A stretch of 64,000 nt of DNA from Methylobacterium iners (GCF_022179305.1 NZ_BPQP01000009.1:58372-122371), one strand, 5' to 3'. Shown: positions 44,577 to 57,192, counted from the first letter of the stretch. Program-made: numbers and translations. Notes: generated by a model not told the origin, from the sequence alone.

Positions 44577-46267
44577 CCCATCAGGCTCGGGCCGCGGAGC
44601 CCGGATTGCGCGTCGACGCGCGGCCCTCGATGCCCGCGAGCGGCCCCCTCGCGGGCATCGCGCAGTGGATCATGCTGTCGTCGGGAATCGGCCGGCTGGC
44701 GATCGCCCTTCTGGCCGGGGCGCTCGGGGCGCTGGCGATGCCGCCCTTCGGGCTGTTTCCGGCCCTCGTCGTATCGCTCTGCGTCGCCGTCTGGCTCCTC
44801 GACGGAGCGAGCGCCGGCCGCCTTCGGCGCACGCTGACGGCCTCGGTCGTGATCGGCTGGGCCTGGGGCTTCGGCTATCTCACCGCCGGCCTGTGGTGGC
44901 TCGGCGCCGCTTTCCTCGTCGAGGCCGAGGAGTTCGCCTGGGCCCTGCCGCTCGGCGTGATCGGCTTGCCGGCTGTGCTCGGCCTGTTCTACGGCGCGGG
45001 CTTCGCCCTGGCCCGCCTCGTCTGGTCCCAGGGCGCGGGCCGGATCGCGGCCCTCGCCCTCGGGCTCGCAGGCAGCGAATGGCTGCGTGGGCACCTCTTC
45101 ACGGGCTTTCCCTGGAACACGCTGGGCATGGCACTGGGCCAGAACCTCTGGCTGATGCAGGGCGCCGCCCTGTTCGGCCTCTACGGGCTCACCCTCGTCG
45201 CGATCCTGGTCGCGGCCGCCCCCGCCACCCTCGCCACGGCCGGCACCGCGCGCGGGCGCTTCGCCCCGACGCTTGCCGCCGCCCTCGCGCTGGCGCTGCT
45301 CGCCGGCTTCGGCGCCGCCCGCCTGCCCGCCGGCCCGGACCCGGTGGTGGCCGGCGTGCGCCTGCGGCTGGTCCAGCCGAACCTCGAGCAGGATGCCAAG
45401 TTCCGTCCCGAGAACCGCGAGGACATTCTCGACCGCTACATCGAGCTCAGCGACCGCGCTGCCTCGCCCGACCGTACCGGGCTCGCCGACGTCACCCACG
45501 TGATCTGGCCGGAATCCGCGTTTCCCTTCCTGATCCAGCGCGACCCGAAGGCGCTGGCGAAGATCGCCAACGCCCTGCCGCCGGGCAAGCAGCTCATCAC
45601 CGGGGCGGCCCGGGCCGAGGAGCCGCTGCCGGGGGAGCGCCCACGCTACTTCAACTCGATCCTGACCATCGCTTCCGGGCCGACGCTGGGGGACATCTAC
45701 GACAAGGTCCACCTCGTCCCCTTCGGCGAGTATCTGCCGGGCCCGCTCGACGCGATCCTGCGGGCACTCGGCCTGCGTCAGTTCGTGTCGATCCCTGGCG
45801 GGTTCACCGCGGGCAGCCGCGCCGGCCAGCAGATCCTGAAGGTACCCGGCCTGCCGCCGGTCGCAGCCACCATCTGCTACGAGGCGATCTTCCCCTCCGA
45901 GATCGTGCCGGCTGCCGCCGCGGGCGCGCCACCGCCCGTGCCGGGACTGATCCTGAACCTGACGAACGACGCTTGGTTCGGCGACACGCCGGGGCCGCGC
46001 CAGCACTTCGCCCAGGCCCGGCTGCGCGCCGTCGAGGAGGGCCTGCCCCTCGTGCGCGATGCCAATACCGGCATCTCCGGCGTCGTCGACCCCCACGGCC
46101 GGGTCACGGCGAGCCTGCCGCTCGGCGTCGAGGGCATCCTTGATACCGCCCTGCCGGAGCGCCTGCCCGGGCGCACGCTGTACGCCCGGCTCGGCGACAT
46201 CCCCTTCGCCCTGATGCTGGCCACCGCCCTGACCTTCGCCCTGGCGGCCAGGCGGCGCCGGGCGTGA
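44573..46267 (+). CDS. lnt: Apolipoprotein N-acyltransferase
   Basis: Adds the third acyl chain to lipoproteins at the periplasmic face of the inner membrane. 564 residues from GTG. Several membrane helices in the first 250 residues, then a nitrilase-type domain with the full triad: Glu314 in WPESAFPF, Lys378 in DKVHLVPFGEYLP and Cys435 in ICYEAIFPSE. A final helix (FALMLATALTFALAA) closes it. It overlaps corC by four bases (GTGA), so the unit phoH to lnt is tightly packed. Confidence 0.96.
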   Translation: MTHQARAAEPGLRVDARPSMPASGPLAGIAQWIMLSSGIGRLAIALLAGALGALAMPPFGLFPALVVSLCVAVWLLDGASAGRLRRTLTASVVIGWAWGFGYLTAGLWWLGAAFLVEAEEFAWALPLGVIGLPAVLGLFYGAGFALARLVWSQGAGRIAALALGLAGSEWLRGHLFTGFPWNTLGMALGQNLWLMQGAALFGLYGLTLVAILVAAAPATLATAGTARGRFAPTLAAALALALLAGFGAARLPAGPDPVVAGVRLRLVQPNLEQDAKFRPENREDILDRYIELSDRAASPDRTGLADVTHVIWPESAFPFLIQRDPKALAKIANALPPGKQLITGAARAEEPLPGERPRYFNSILTIASGPTLGDIYDKVHLVPFGEYLPGPLDAILRALGLRQFVSIPGGFTAGSRAGQQILKVPGLPPVAATICYEAIFPSEIVPAAAAGAPPPVPGLILNLTNDAWFGDTPGPRQHFAQARLRAVEEGLPLVRDANTGISGVVDPHGRVTASLPLGVEGILDTALPERLPGRTLYARLGDIPFALMLATALTFALAARRRRA

Positions 46268-46307
46268 GGGGCGGCGCGCGTCCCGCGGCTCCACGAGAAG
46301 TGTCCGC

Positions 46308-47501
46308 TTGAGCCGGCGAGAGGGCCGACCCATCCATCCCGCGCTCGTCGGGCTCGGGATGATGCTGGTCGCGTTCAACCTGCGCCCGGCGCTGACCAGC
46401 GTCGGGCCGCTCCTCATCGAGATTCGGGCCGCTACGGGCCTGAGCGCGTCCGGCGCGGCACTCCTCACCACCCTGCCCGTGCTCTGCCTCGGCTTGGCCT
46501 GCGCTCTGGGGCCGATGGTCGTGCGCCGCATCGGCGCGGATGCGGGCGTGCTCCTGGCGATCCTCGTCGTCGCCCTGGGCAACGGCCTGCGCGGGCTCGG
46601 CGGCCTCGCGCTGCTCTACCTCGGCGTCTGCCTCGCGGGGGTGGGGATCGGCCTTGCCGGCGTGCTTCTGCCCGGCCTCGTCAAGCGCGACTTCGCCGGC
46701 CGGGCCGGGATCATGACCGGCCTCTACACGATGGTGCTCTGCCTCGGCGCGGCGGCCGGGGCCGGACTCACGGTGCCGCTCGCCGAGGCCGGTGGCGGCT
46801 GGCCCCTGGCGCTCGCGGCCTGGAGCCTGCCGGCGCTCGCGGCGGCCCTGGCCTGGCTCCCCTTCGTACGGGCCGCGCCGTCCGGCCTCAGCGCCGGCCC
46901 CGCGCGACGACCGCTATGGCGCGACCCTCTCGCCTGGCAGGTGACGGGCTTCATGGGCCTGCAATCCTCGCTGGCCTACGTCATCTTCGGCTGGCTGCCG
47001 GCCGTGCTGCAGGACCGGGGTCTGAGCGCATTGGAGGCCGGCCTCGTCGCCTCGATCCTCAGCATCGGACAGATGCCGAGCGCGCTCCTCGTGCCGGCAC
47101 TGGCGGCGCGGCTGCGCGACCAACGCGGCCTCGTCGTTGGCCTGATTCTGCTCTGCATCGCGAGCTTCGCTGCCCTCGTCCTCGGGCCGGTCTGGGCGGT
47201 GATGCCGATCGGCATCCTGCTCGGTCTCAGCGTGGGCGGCCTGTTCGGTCTCGGGCTGACGATCATCGTGCTGCGCGCACCCGACGCTGCGGCCGCCGCC
47301 GGCCTCTCCACCCTGGCGCAGGGCGTGGGCTACAGCCTCGCCTCGCTCGGGCCATTGGGCTTCGGCCTCGCCCACGATCTCAGCGGCGGCTGGTTCTGGC
47401 CGACCCTGCTGTTCACCGGGATCGCACTCGGCAGCCTCGTCTGCGGGCTCGGTGCCGGGCGGGCGGGCTACGTGGGCGAGCCCTCGTCGCAAAGGTCGTA
47501 G
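46308..47501 (+). CDS. MFS transporter, CynX/NimT family
   Basis: About twelve hydrophobic helices in 397 residues. The first helix FNLRPALTSVGPLLIEI is the signature of the CynX (cyanate) / NimT (2-nitroimidazole) branch of the major facilitator superfamily, and LLPGLVKRDFAGRAGIMTGLY matches its second conserved loop. It starts at TTG 46308 with GAGAAG upstream. It follows lnt by 40 bases and may be read through from it. Substrate unknown. Confidence 0.88.
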   Translation: MSRREGRPIHPALVGLGMMLVAFNLRPALTSVGPLLIEIRAATGLSASGAALLTTLPVLCLGLACALGPMVVRRIGADAGVLLAILVVALGNGLRGLGGLALLYLGVCLAGVGIGLAGVLLPGLVKRDFAGRAGIMTGLYTMVLCLGAAAGAGLTVPLAEAGGGWPLALAAWSLPALAAALAWLPFVRAAPSGLSAGPARRPLWRDPLAWQVTGFMGLQSSLAYVIFGWLPAVLQDRGLSALEAGLVASILSIGQMPSALLVPALAARLRDQRGLVVGLILLCIASFAALVLGPVWAVMPIGILLGLSVGGLFGLGLTIIVLRAPDAAAAAGLSTLAQGVGYSLASLGPLGFGLAHDLSGGWFWPTLLFTGIALGSLVCGLGAGRAGYVGEPSSQRS

Positions 47502-47586
47502 CCCTGACAAGCGCGAGCGTTACGGCTTGCGCCTCAAGCGATCGACGATGCGCGGCCGATCTCGCCGTCCGGGGGCCTTGGATCAT

Positions 47587-47623
47587 GGAAAAGCCCCGCA
47601 CGGCCAAGTGACCGTGCGGGGCT
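47587..47623 (-). terminator. Rho-independent terminator of katA
   Basis: Perfect 12-bp stem (47592-47603 with 47612-47623), eight-base loop, then TTTTCC on the minus strand. It lies 26 bases beyond the catalase stop. Confidence 0.85.
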
Positions 47624-47648
47624 GAAGCCTTCCGTCCTTGATGCCGCC

Positions 47649-49238
<1,590 letters not shown>

Positions 49239-49360
49239 GCGTGATGGTCTCCTCGTTGCGGCTCGCGCCCGGGGAAGCGGGGCGGACCCTGGAACGATTC
49301 CGGTCAGACCTTATCGCCGCAGCGAAGCCCTAAGACAAATGCATCGTTGCAAAGACTCTG

Positions 49361-49375
49361 ATAGACACAGTCTAT
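49361..49375. promoter_or_regulatory. OxyR-type half-operator overlapping the oxyR start codon
   Basis: ATAG-N7-CTAT (49361-49364, 49372-49375), the consensus half of the OxyR site. The next half expected upstream is degenerate. The position over the oxyR ATG suggests autorepression; the same DNA lies 120 bases upstream of katA. Confidence 0.6.
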
Positions 49376-50348
49376 GAACCTGTCGGGCCTCTCCCTGCGC
49401 GATCTCGAATATGTCGTCGCCATCGCGGACGAACACCATTTCGGGCGGGCGGCGGAACGCTGCAATGTCAGCCAGCCGACGCTGAGCGTGCAGGTGCGCA
49501 AGCTCGAGGCGGCGCTCGGCCTCGTCCTGTTCGAGCGCGGCAACCGCAGGGTGATGCTGACCCCGGCCGGCCAGGGCATCGTCCGGCAGGCTCGCGCCGT
49601 CCTGGCCGAGGCGCAGCGCCTGCTCGTGCTGGCGAGCGAGGGCCGCGGCGCACCGCTCACCGGCCGCCTCGTCCTCGCGGCGATTCAGACGCTGGGACCC
49701 TACTTCTTCCCCCTGGTGCTGCGCAGCCTGCGGCAGGAATTTCCGCTCCTGGCCCTGGCACTCAGCGAGGCGCGCACCGCCGAGATCCTCGAGGGCTTGC
49801 GCGATGGCCGGATCGATGCCGCCCTGGTCTCCCTGCCGGTGCCCGTCTCCGGGCTGACCGTCTCGCCGCTCTTCATCGAGCCCTTTCTCCTCGCCTGCCC
49901 GGCCGACCACGCGCTCGCTCGCGGCGGAGCCCTGCGCGCGACCGACGTCGCCGGACCGGACCTGCTCCTCCTCGACGAGGGCAATTGCCTGCGCGACCAG
50001 ACCGTGGCGGCCTGCGGCGCCGGCAACGCCGCCGGCCGACACGCGACAAGCCTCGAGACGCTGCGCTCCATGGTCGCCGCGGGCGCGGGCTATACCCTGC
50101 TGCCGGCGCTGGCCGTGCCGAGCGGGCCGGACCCGAGCGGCCTCACCGTGACGCGGAGCTTCGACGTCGACGGGCCCGGCCGCACCATCGCGCTCGCCTG
50201 GCGCTCCAGCGACCCGCGCGCGCCCGGTCTCGCCCACCTCGCGGCCTTCTTCCGGGCCCACGCGCCGTCCAACACCATGGCCTGCGCCGACGATGCCGGC
50301 CTGCGCCCCAGAGCGCCACGCCGTGACGGTGTGGGCAATCCGGTATAG
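49374..50348 (+). CDS. oxyR: LysR-family peroxide sensor OxyR
   Basis: Hydrogen peroxide-responsive activator. 324 residues: N-terminal winged helix (LRDLEYVVAIADEHHFGRAA, CNVSQPTLSVQVRKLEAALG) and a LysR substrate domain. The redox pair of OxyR is present: Cys205 and Cys214 in GNCLRDQTVAAC, nine residues apart as in E. coli (199 and 208). Divergent from katA. The C-terminal tail after LAAFFRAHAP is about 25 residues longer than usual and low in complexity. Confidence 0.95.
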   Translation: MNLSGLSLRDLEYVVAIADEHHFGRAAERCNVSQPTLSVQVRKLEAALGLVLFERGNRRVMLTPAGQGIVRQARAVLAEAQRLLVLASEGRGAPLTGRLVLAAIQTLGPYFFPLVLRSLRQEFPLLALALSEARTAEILEGLRDGRIDAALVSLPVPVSGLTVSPLFIEPFLLACPADHALARGGALRATDVAGPDLLLLDEGNCLRDQTVAACGAGNAAGRHATSLETLRSMVAAGAGYTLLPALAVPSGPDPSGLTVTRSFDVDGPGRTIALAWRSSDPRAPGLAHLAAFFRAHAPSNTMACADDAGLRPRAPRRDGVGNPV

Positions 50349-50431
50349 CGGAACCTGGAAATCGCCTCCGCTGCTCCGGCACGTGAGCCCGCACCCGTCC
50401 CACCAACGTCCCCCGAGAGCCTCGGCCTTCC

Positions 50432-51499
50432 TTGACCGACATCCGTTCCCTCGGCTCCTGGGCGGCGCTCCTTGCCGTGTCGGCGGTGCTCGCCTACGGC
50501 CTGACCCTGGCGAGATTTCCGGCCGCTCTCCTGCTCGGCCCGATGCTGGCCGCCATCGGCTTCGGCGTGTCCGGCGCCAGGCTCAAGGTGCCCAAGCCCG
50601 GCTTCCTCGGGGCACAGGCGATCATCGGCTGCCTCGTGGCTCATTCGGTGAACCCCGAGATCGTCGGCACCCTGCTCGGCGACGGCTTCCTGATCCTCGC
50701 CGTCGTTCTCGTGACCGTGGCGGCGGGCGCCGCCGTCGGCTGGGGCCTGACGCGGCTGCAGGTCCTGCCCGGCACCACCGCCGCCTGGGGCTCCTCCCCC
50801 GGTGGCGCCGCGGCGATGGTCGCGATGGCGGAGGAATACGGCTCCGATCCGCGCCTCGTCGCCTTCATGCAATATGTGCGCGTCGTCGTGGTGGTGCTCT
50901 GCGCCTCGGCGATGGCGCGGCTGCTCGCCGATCTCGGCGGCGAGACCGGCGCGAAGAGCGTGGTCCCCAAGGCGCCGGGCGCGCTCACGGTCGCCGCGAC
51001 CCTAGGGATTGCGGCCGTCGGCGCGGGCCTGGCCCTGGCCCTGCGGCTGCCGGCCGGCGCGCTCGTCGGACCGATGCTGCTCGGCGCCCTCCTCCACGCC
51101 ACCGGTTACGCCACGATGGCGCTGCCGGCGCCCCTGCTCGATGCGGCCTACGCGCTGATCGGCTGGTATGTGGGCCTGCGCTTCACCAGGGAGACGCTGC
51201 GGGAGATGGTCCACGCCCTGCCCGGAATCCTCGCCGCCACCCTCCTCGTCGTCGCGCTCTGCGGCGGCTTCGCCTTCGGGCTCACCCGACTCCTCCCCAT
51301 CGATTTCCTCACGGCCTTCCTCGCCACGAGCCCGGGCGGGCTCGATTCGGTGGCGATCATCGCGGTCGGGGCGAAGGCGGACGTGTCCTTCGTCCTCGCG
51401 GTCCAGACCCTGCGGCTCTTCACCGTCCTCCTCACCGGTCCGCTGCTGGCGAAATGGATCGCCCGAGCCGCGCCGCGATCCGGGACCCTCGAACCATGA
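50432..51499 (+). CDS. AbrB-family membrane protein
   Basis: 355 residues with about ten hydrophobic helices, internally duplicated: GTTAAWGSSPGGAAAMVAMA in the first half and FLATSPGGLDSVAIIAVGA in the second are the twin signatures of the family (PF05145). Members are sometimes labelled ammonia monooxygenase in databases, which is wrong; they are transport-like or regulatory membrane proteins. TTG start at 50432. The stop overlaps dgkA (ATGA). Confidence 0.85.
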   Translation: MTDIRSLGSWAALLAVSAVLAYGLTLARFPAALLLGPMLAAIGFGVSGARLKVPKPGFLGAQAIIGCLVAHSVNPEIVGTLLGDGFLILAVVLVTVAAGAAVGWGLTRLQVLPGTTAAWGSSPGGAAAMVAMAEEYGSDPRLVAFMQYVRVVVVVLCASAMARLLADLGGETGAKSVVPKAPGALTVAATLGIAAVGAGLALALRLPAGALVGPMLLGALLHATGYATMALPAPLLDAAYALIGWYVGLRFTRETLREMVHALPGILAATLLVVALCGGFAFGLTRLLPIDFLTAFLATSPGGLDSVAIIAVGAKADVSFVLAVQTLRLFTVLLTGPLLAKWIARAAPRSGTLEP

Positions 51500-51849
51500 A
51501 CGCGCTGCGTCTCGCCTTCCTCAATTCCTGGCGCGGCCTGCGCTACGGCGCCCGCACCGAGCGCGCGGTGCGCCAGGAGCTCGTCCTGCTGCTTCTCGGC
51601 GTGCCGCTGGCGATGATCATCGGATCGGGCCTCTGGGTGCGGGTCGCGCTCGCGGGAAGCCTGCTCCTGATGCTCTCGGCCGAGTTCCTGAACACGGCGA
51701 TCGAGAAGCTGTGCGACCATCTCCATCCGGCCCGGCACCCGGCGGTCGGCACCGTCAAGGACATGGCCTCGGCGGGCGCCTTCCTGGCCCAGGCGCTGGC
51801 CGCCCTCGTCTGGCTCGCGGCTCTCATCGAGCGCCTGGGCTGGGGGTGA
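51496..51849 (+). CDS. dgkA: Diacylglycerol kinase (membrane type)
   Basis: Small inner-membrane kinase recycling diacylglycerol to phosphatidic acid. 117 residues, three membrane helices. The family signature LSAEFLNTAIEKLCDHLHP with its catalytic Glu is intact; RQELVLLLLGVPLA and VKDMASAGAFLAQALAALVW give the other helices. It starts inside the stop of the AbrB-family gene, so they are co-translated. Confidence 0.93.
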   Translation: MNALRLAFLNSWRGLRYGARTERAVRQELVLLLLGVPLAMIIGSGLWVRVALAGSLLLMLSAEFLNTAIEKLCDHLHPARHPAVGTVKDMASAGAFLAQALAALVWLAALIERLGWG

Positions 51850-52009
51850 CCGATGCCGCGGGCCCGAGCGCCGCGGCGCGTTGCAGGGCTGGGCTTCGCG
51901 CGGCGCGGGCCGCGGCGTGCTAAAGGGGCACATTCGCATCCCGACCACGGACGGTTTAACGGTGGGCGCGCGCCCCACGAGCCGTCCCTCGCTCGAACCC
52001 GTGATTTTC

Positions 52010-53551
<1,542 letters not shown>

Positions 53552-53636
53552 TCAGCCCGGCCTAGCGCGTCCCCCTCTGGAAGGGCGATCGCAGATGAGA
53601 TGGCTCGTTGGCCGGCGGCCTCTATAACTCTCCTCG

Positions 53637-53752
53637 TTGTCATTCCGGGGCTGTGCAGCAGAGCCCGGAACCCAGAGCCGCCGACGAAGCAGGCTGGATC
53701 GCGACCTGCGGTTCTGGGTTCCGGGCTCGCCTGCGGCGCCCCGGAATGACAA
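53637..53752. repeat. Long inverted repeat (44-base arms)
   Basis: Arms 53637-53680 and 53709-53752 are complementary over nearly their whole length. Outer ends are TTGTCATTCCGGGG and its complement; inner parts include GAGCCCGGAACCCAGA. The loop is about 28 bases. It lies after ilvA and before tctA's end and could stop transcription from both sides. Elements with CATTCCGGGG ends are, from memory, frequent in Rhizobiales genomes. Confidence 0.85.
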
Positions 53753-53783
53753 AGGGGGGTTGAAGAACCCCATCTGCCATCGC

Positions 53784-53882
53784 CCCGCCCTCGTGGAGGG
53801 GGCACAGGCGGGGGTGGTTCCGACTGCCTGAGTCCAGGGTCACCCACCCACCTCCAACTCCTCTCCGCAAGGGGGAGGAGAG
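53784..53882. repeat. Second copy of the cysJ-cysI type hairpin repeat
   Basis: Shares GGGGGTGGTTCCG and CCTCCAACTCCT, CCGCAAGGGGGAGGAGAGC with 10659-10770. The 355-base gap 53552-53906 is therefore filled by two repeats and holds no gene. Confidence 0.75.
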
Positions 53883-53906
53883 CGCGGCGGCGATCAGGCA
53901 CCGCCG

Positions 53907-55439
53907 TCACGGAGACAGCGGCGCGGGAGCCCGTGGCCGGAGCCTGGCGAGACCGGCCGAGATGAGCGGCCAGAACAGCATGGTCAGGGCCAGCGTCACG
54001 ATCGAGCCGACCAGGGGATTGGCCCAGAAGATCGACACGCTGCCCTGCGAGAGCAGCATCGCCTGGCGGAAGGCGCTCTCGGCCATGTCGCCGAGCACGA
54101 GGGCGAGCACCAGCGGCGCCAGGGGATAGTCGAGCTTCTTGAACAGGTAGCCGATCACGCCGAAGACCAGCATGACGGCGATGTCGAGCAGCGCGTTGTG
54201 CACCGTGTAGGCGCCGACCGCACAGATCACGAGGATGATCGGCGCGATGATGCTGAAGGGCACCCGCAGGATCGCGGCGAAGAAGGGCACCGTCGTCAGC
54301 ACGACGATGAGCCCGGCGACGTTGCTGAGATAGATGCTGGCGATCAGGCCCCAGACGAAATCCTTCTGCTCCACGAACAGGAGCGGGCCCGGCTGCAGGC
54401 CCCAGATCAGGAGGCCGCCCAGCAGCACGGCCGCCGTCGGGGAGCCCGGGATCCCCAGCGTCAGCATCGGCAGGAGCGCGCTGGTGCCGGCGGCGTGCGC
54501 CGCCGTCTCGGGGGCCAGCACACCCTCCGCCTCGCCAGTGCCGAATTTCGACCCCGTGCGGGAGAAGCGCTTGGCGAGCCCGTAGCTCATGAAGGAGGCC
54601 GGCGTCGCGCCGCCTGGCGTGATGCCCATCCAGCATCCGACGATCGACGAGCGGATCGCCGTTGCCCAGTACTTCGGAAGTTCCTTCCAGACCTGGAGCA
54701 CGACCCGCGAGTTGATCTTGGCGGTCTTGCCCTTGAAGGCCAGCCCCTCCTCCATGGTGAGCAGGATCTCGCCGACGCCGAACAGCCCGATCACGGCGAC
54801 GAGGAAGTCGAACCCGCGCAGGAGCTCGGTCGAGCCGAAGGTCATGCGCAGCTGCCCCGTCACGGTGTCGATCCCGACCGCGGCCAGCGCGAAGCCCAGC
54901 ATCATGGCGGCGATGACCTTGAGCGGCGATTCCTTGCCCATCCCCACGAAGCTGCAGAAGGTCAGCAGGTAGACTGCGAAGAACTCGGCCGGCCCGAACT
55001 GCAGCGCGAAGCGCGCGATCAACGGCGCCAGGAAGGTGAGGAGCAGCGTGGCGACGAAGGCGCCGAGGAACGAGCCCGTGAAGGCGGTGGCGAGCGCCTC
55101 GCCCGCCCGGCCCTGCTGGGCCATCGGATAGCCGTCGAAGGTCGTGGCCACCGACCACGGCTCGCCCGGGATGTTGAACAGGATCGAGGTGATCGCCCCG
55201 CCGAACAGCGCGCCCCAGTAGATCGACGACAGCATGATGATGCCCGACACCGGCGACATGCTGAAGGTCAGGGGCAGGAGGATCGCGACGCCGTTCGCGC
55301 CGCCCAATCCGGGCAGCACGCCGATCAGGACGCCGAGGAAGATCCCGACGAACATGTAGAGGATGTTCATCGGATCGGCGAGAATTCCGAAGCCGTGGAT
55401 CAGAGAGAGAAGCGCGTCCAAGGCAGGGGCTCCAACCAT
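53907..55439 (-). CDS. tctA: Tripartite tricarboxylate transporter, large membrane subunit TctA
   Basis: Large inner-membrane subunit of a TTT-family importer. 510 residues with about twelve helices. Family signatures: VGIFLGVLIGVLPGLGGANG, PVSGIIMLSSIYWGALFGGA, ITSILFNIPGEPWSVATTFD, and GITPGGATPASFMSYGLAKR in the second half. It is the last gene of tctC-tctB-tctA. The substrate may be citrate or another carboxylate. Confidence 0.94.
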   Translation of the reverse strand: MVGAPALDALLSLIHGFGILADPMNILYMFVGIFLGVLIGVLPGLGGANGVAILLPLTFSMSPVSGIIMLSSIYWGALFGGAITSILFNIPGEPWSVATTFDGYPMAQQGRAGEALATAFTGSFLGAFVATLLLTFLAPLIARFALQFGPAEFFAVYLLTFCSFVGMGKESPLKVIAAMMLGFALAAVGIDTVTGQLRMTFGSTELLRGFDFLVAVIGLFGVGEILLTMEEGLAFKGKTAKINSRVVLQVWKELPKYWATAIRSSIVGCWMGITPGGATPASFMSYGLAKRFSRTGSKFGTGEAEGVLAPETAAHAAGTSALLPMLTLGIPGSPTAAVLLGGLLIWGLQPGPLLFVEQKDFVWGLIASIYLSNVAGLIVVLTTVPFFAAILRVPFSIIAPIILVICAVGAYTVHNALLDIAVMLVFGVIGYLFKKLDYPLAPLVLALVLGDMAESAFRQAMLLSQGSVSIFWANPLVGSIVTLALTMLFWPLISAGLARLRPRAPAPLSP

Positions 55440-55552
55440 TCTCGTGCGGCGTGCCGAGCGTTTCCGGCACCATCCGCGATCATCGACGAAGGACGCTCAT
55501 GCGTACCGTGCCGTCATTCCCCACCGAGCGAGAACGTCGCCCGGTGATTCTC

Positions 55553-56074
55553 TCAATAGCCCAGCGCCGCTTCGATCGGACCCTTCGGTAGCGGCACGAG
55601 GAACCAGATCTCGAACATCATGAAGAGGAACAGCGGCGTCAGCACCGCGATCGGCAAGATCTTGTAGAAGGGATACTTGCCGAGCCAGCGCATGAAGAAC
55701 AGAATGAAGAGCCCGGATGCCAGGTAGATCCCGAGGAAGCCGATCGAGATCACGAACACGATTGTCGGAACGAGCACCTGCAGGACTTGGCGAAGCTGCG
55801 TGCGATCCACGAAGGTCGGGTCGGCCGCGTTCAGCCTGCGCAGATGAATCGCGAAGGTGGCCGCGCTGACCGCGAACATGATGACGCCGATCCTGAATGG
55901 GAAATAGCCGGCGCCCGGCCCGTCCTCCTGCCAGCTCGCCCCGAGCCGCCAGTTGTCGACCATGATCAGGGTCGCGAGCGCCATGAAGAGGCCGGCGACG
56001 ACCAGCTCCATGCTGCGCTTGGAGACCGTGTTCTCGGAGGCGGTGTTCCCGCCGTGCTCGGTGTCGTGGGCCAT
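55553..56074 (-). CDS. tctB: Tripartite tricarboxylate transporter, small membrane subunit TctB
   Basis: Small membrane subunit, 173 residues from ATG 56074 (a GTG six codons earlier is possible). Four helices: around LVVAGLFMALATLIMV, FRIGVIMFAVSAATFAI, VLVPTIVFVISIGFLGIYLA and FLFMMFEIWFLVPLP. The motif GPGAGYFPFRIG is the TctB signature. The gap of 113 bases to tctA is larger than usual for this operon. Confidence 0.9.
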   Translation of the reverse strand: MAHDTEHGGNTASENTVSKRSMELVVAGLFMALATLIMVDNWRLGASWQEDGPGAGYFPFRIGVIMFAVSAATFAIHLRRLNAADPTFVDRTQLRQVLQVLVPTIVFVISIGFLGIYLASGLFILFFMRWLGKYPFYKILPIAVLTPLFLFMMFEIWFLVPLPKGPIEAALGY

Positions 56075-56175
56075 GTCTCGTCTTCCCGGCACGTCGTGCC
56101 GATGCCTGATTGATCTTGCCGGGAGGGCCGGGCACGGAGGAGCCTCCGCCGCGTTCAGTCAGCGGACGCCTGTCC

Positions 56176-57192
56176 TCACTTCGCGAGGAAGCCGGCCTTC
56201 TCCATGAGCGAGCGGTGGAGCGCGGCGGCCTTGCCGAGCCAGCCCTTGAACTCGTCACCGGCCATGAAGGTCGTGTTGAAGGCGCCCTTCGCCATGAAGT
56301 CCTTCCACTCGGGCGTCTCGCGCACCTTCTTGAACAGCTCGACGTAGTAGTCGACCTGCTCCTGGGTGGCGCCTGGCCCCATGAAGATCCCGCGCAGCAT
56401 CAGGTACTCGATGTCGAGGCCCGATTCCTTGCAGGTCGGGATGTCGCCCCAGGACATGGAGGCGGTGACGTTCTCCTTGAGCGGGATGCGCTCCTTGTCG
56501 AAGACGCAGAGCGGCTTCAGCTCGCCGGCCCGCCACTGCGCGACCGCCTCGATCGGGTTGTTGACGCTCGAGGTGATGTGGCCACCGACCAGCTGCGCCG
56601 CGACGTCGCCGCCGCCCTTGAAGGGGACGTAGGTCATCTTCGTGCCGGTCGCCTGCTCGATGGCGGCCGTGATGATCTGATCCTCCTGCTTCGAGCCGGT
56701 GCCGCCCATCTTGACCGAGTTCGGGCCCTCGGCCTTGGCGGCCTCGACGAAGTCCTTGGCGGTCTTGTGGGGCGACTTCGCGTTGACCCAGAGGACGAAC
56801 TCGTCGAGGCCGAGCATCGCGACCGGCGTCAGGTCCTCCCACTTGAACGGCACGCCGGTGGCGAGCGGCGTCGTGAAGAGGTTCGAGAGGGTGATGATGA
56901 TCTTGTGAGGGTTGCGGTTCGAGACCTTGAGGTCGAGGAAGCCCTCGGCGCCCGCCCCGCCGGCCTTGTTGATGACCACGAGGGATTGCGGCATCAGGCT
57001 GTGCTTCTGGATGATGCCTTGGAGCATGCGCGCCATCTGGTCGGCGCCGCCACCGGTCCCTGCCGGGACGATGAACTCGACGGTTTTGGTAGGCTGCCAA
57101 GCCGCGTGCGCCGCGCCCGCACCGAGGCCGGCGGATGTCAGGCCAGCGAGGGCTAGGCCACGCACGAGCGAGCGCGCGATTCCAGTCTTCAT
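56176..57192 (-). CDS. tctC: Tripartite tricarboxylate transporter substrate-binding protein TctC
   Basis: Periplasmic solute-binding protein, 338 residues. Signal peptide of about 30 residues ends at AAHA. Family features: FIVPAGTGGGADQMARMLQG, VINKAGGAGAEGFLDLK and the ligand-binding PFKGGGDVAAQLVGGHITSS. The start ATG 57192 has GGAGGAACC upstream; the frame extends upstream but without homology. First gene of tctCBA. A pair of Cys residues (CVFDKER and PTCKESG) may form a disulfide. Confidence 0.94.
   Translation of the reverse strand: MKTGIARSLVRGLALAGLTSAGLGAGAAHAAWQPTKTVEFIVPAGTGGGADQMARMLQGIIQKHSLMPQSLVVINKAGGAGAEGFLDLKVSNRNPHKIIITLSNLFTTPLATGVPFKWEDLTPVAMLGLDEFVLWVNAKSPHKTAKDFVEAAKAEGPNSVKMGGTGSKQEDQIITAAIEQATGTKMTYVPFKGGGDVAAQLVGGHITSSVNNPIEAVAQWRAGELKPLCVFDKERIPLKENVTASMSWGDIPTCKESGLDIEYLMLRGIFMGPGATQEQVDYYVELFKKVRETPEWKDFMAKGAFNTTFMAGDEFKGWLGKAAALHRSLMEKAGFLAK

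Noticed and set aside
50432-51499. Ammonia monooxygenase
   Set aside because: The name is a known database error for AbrB-family membrane proteins; no copper-site or AMO features are present.
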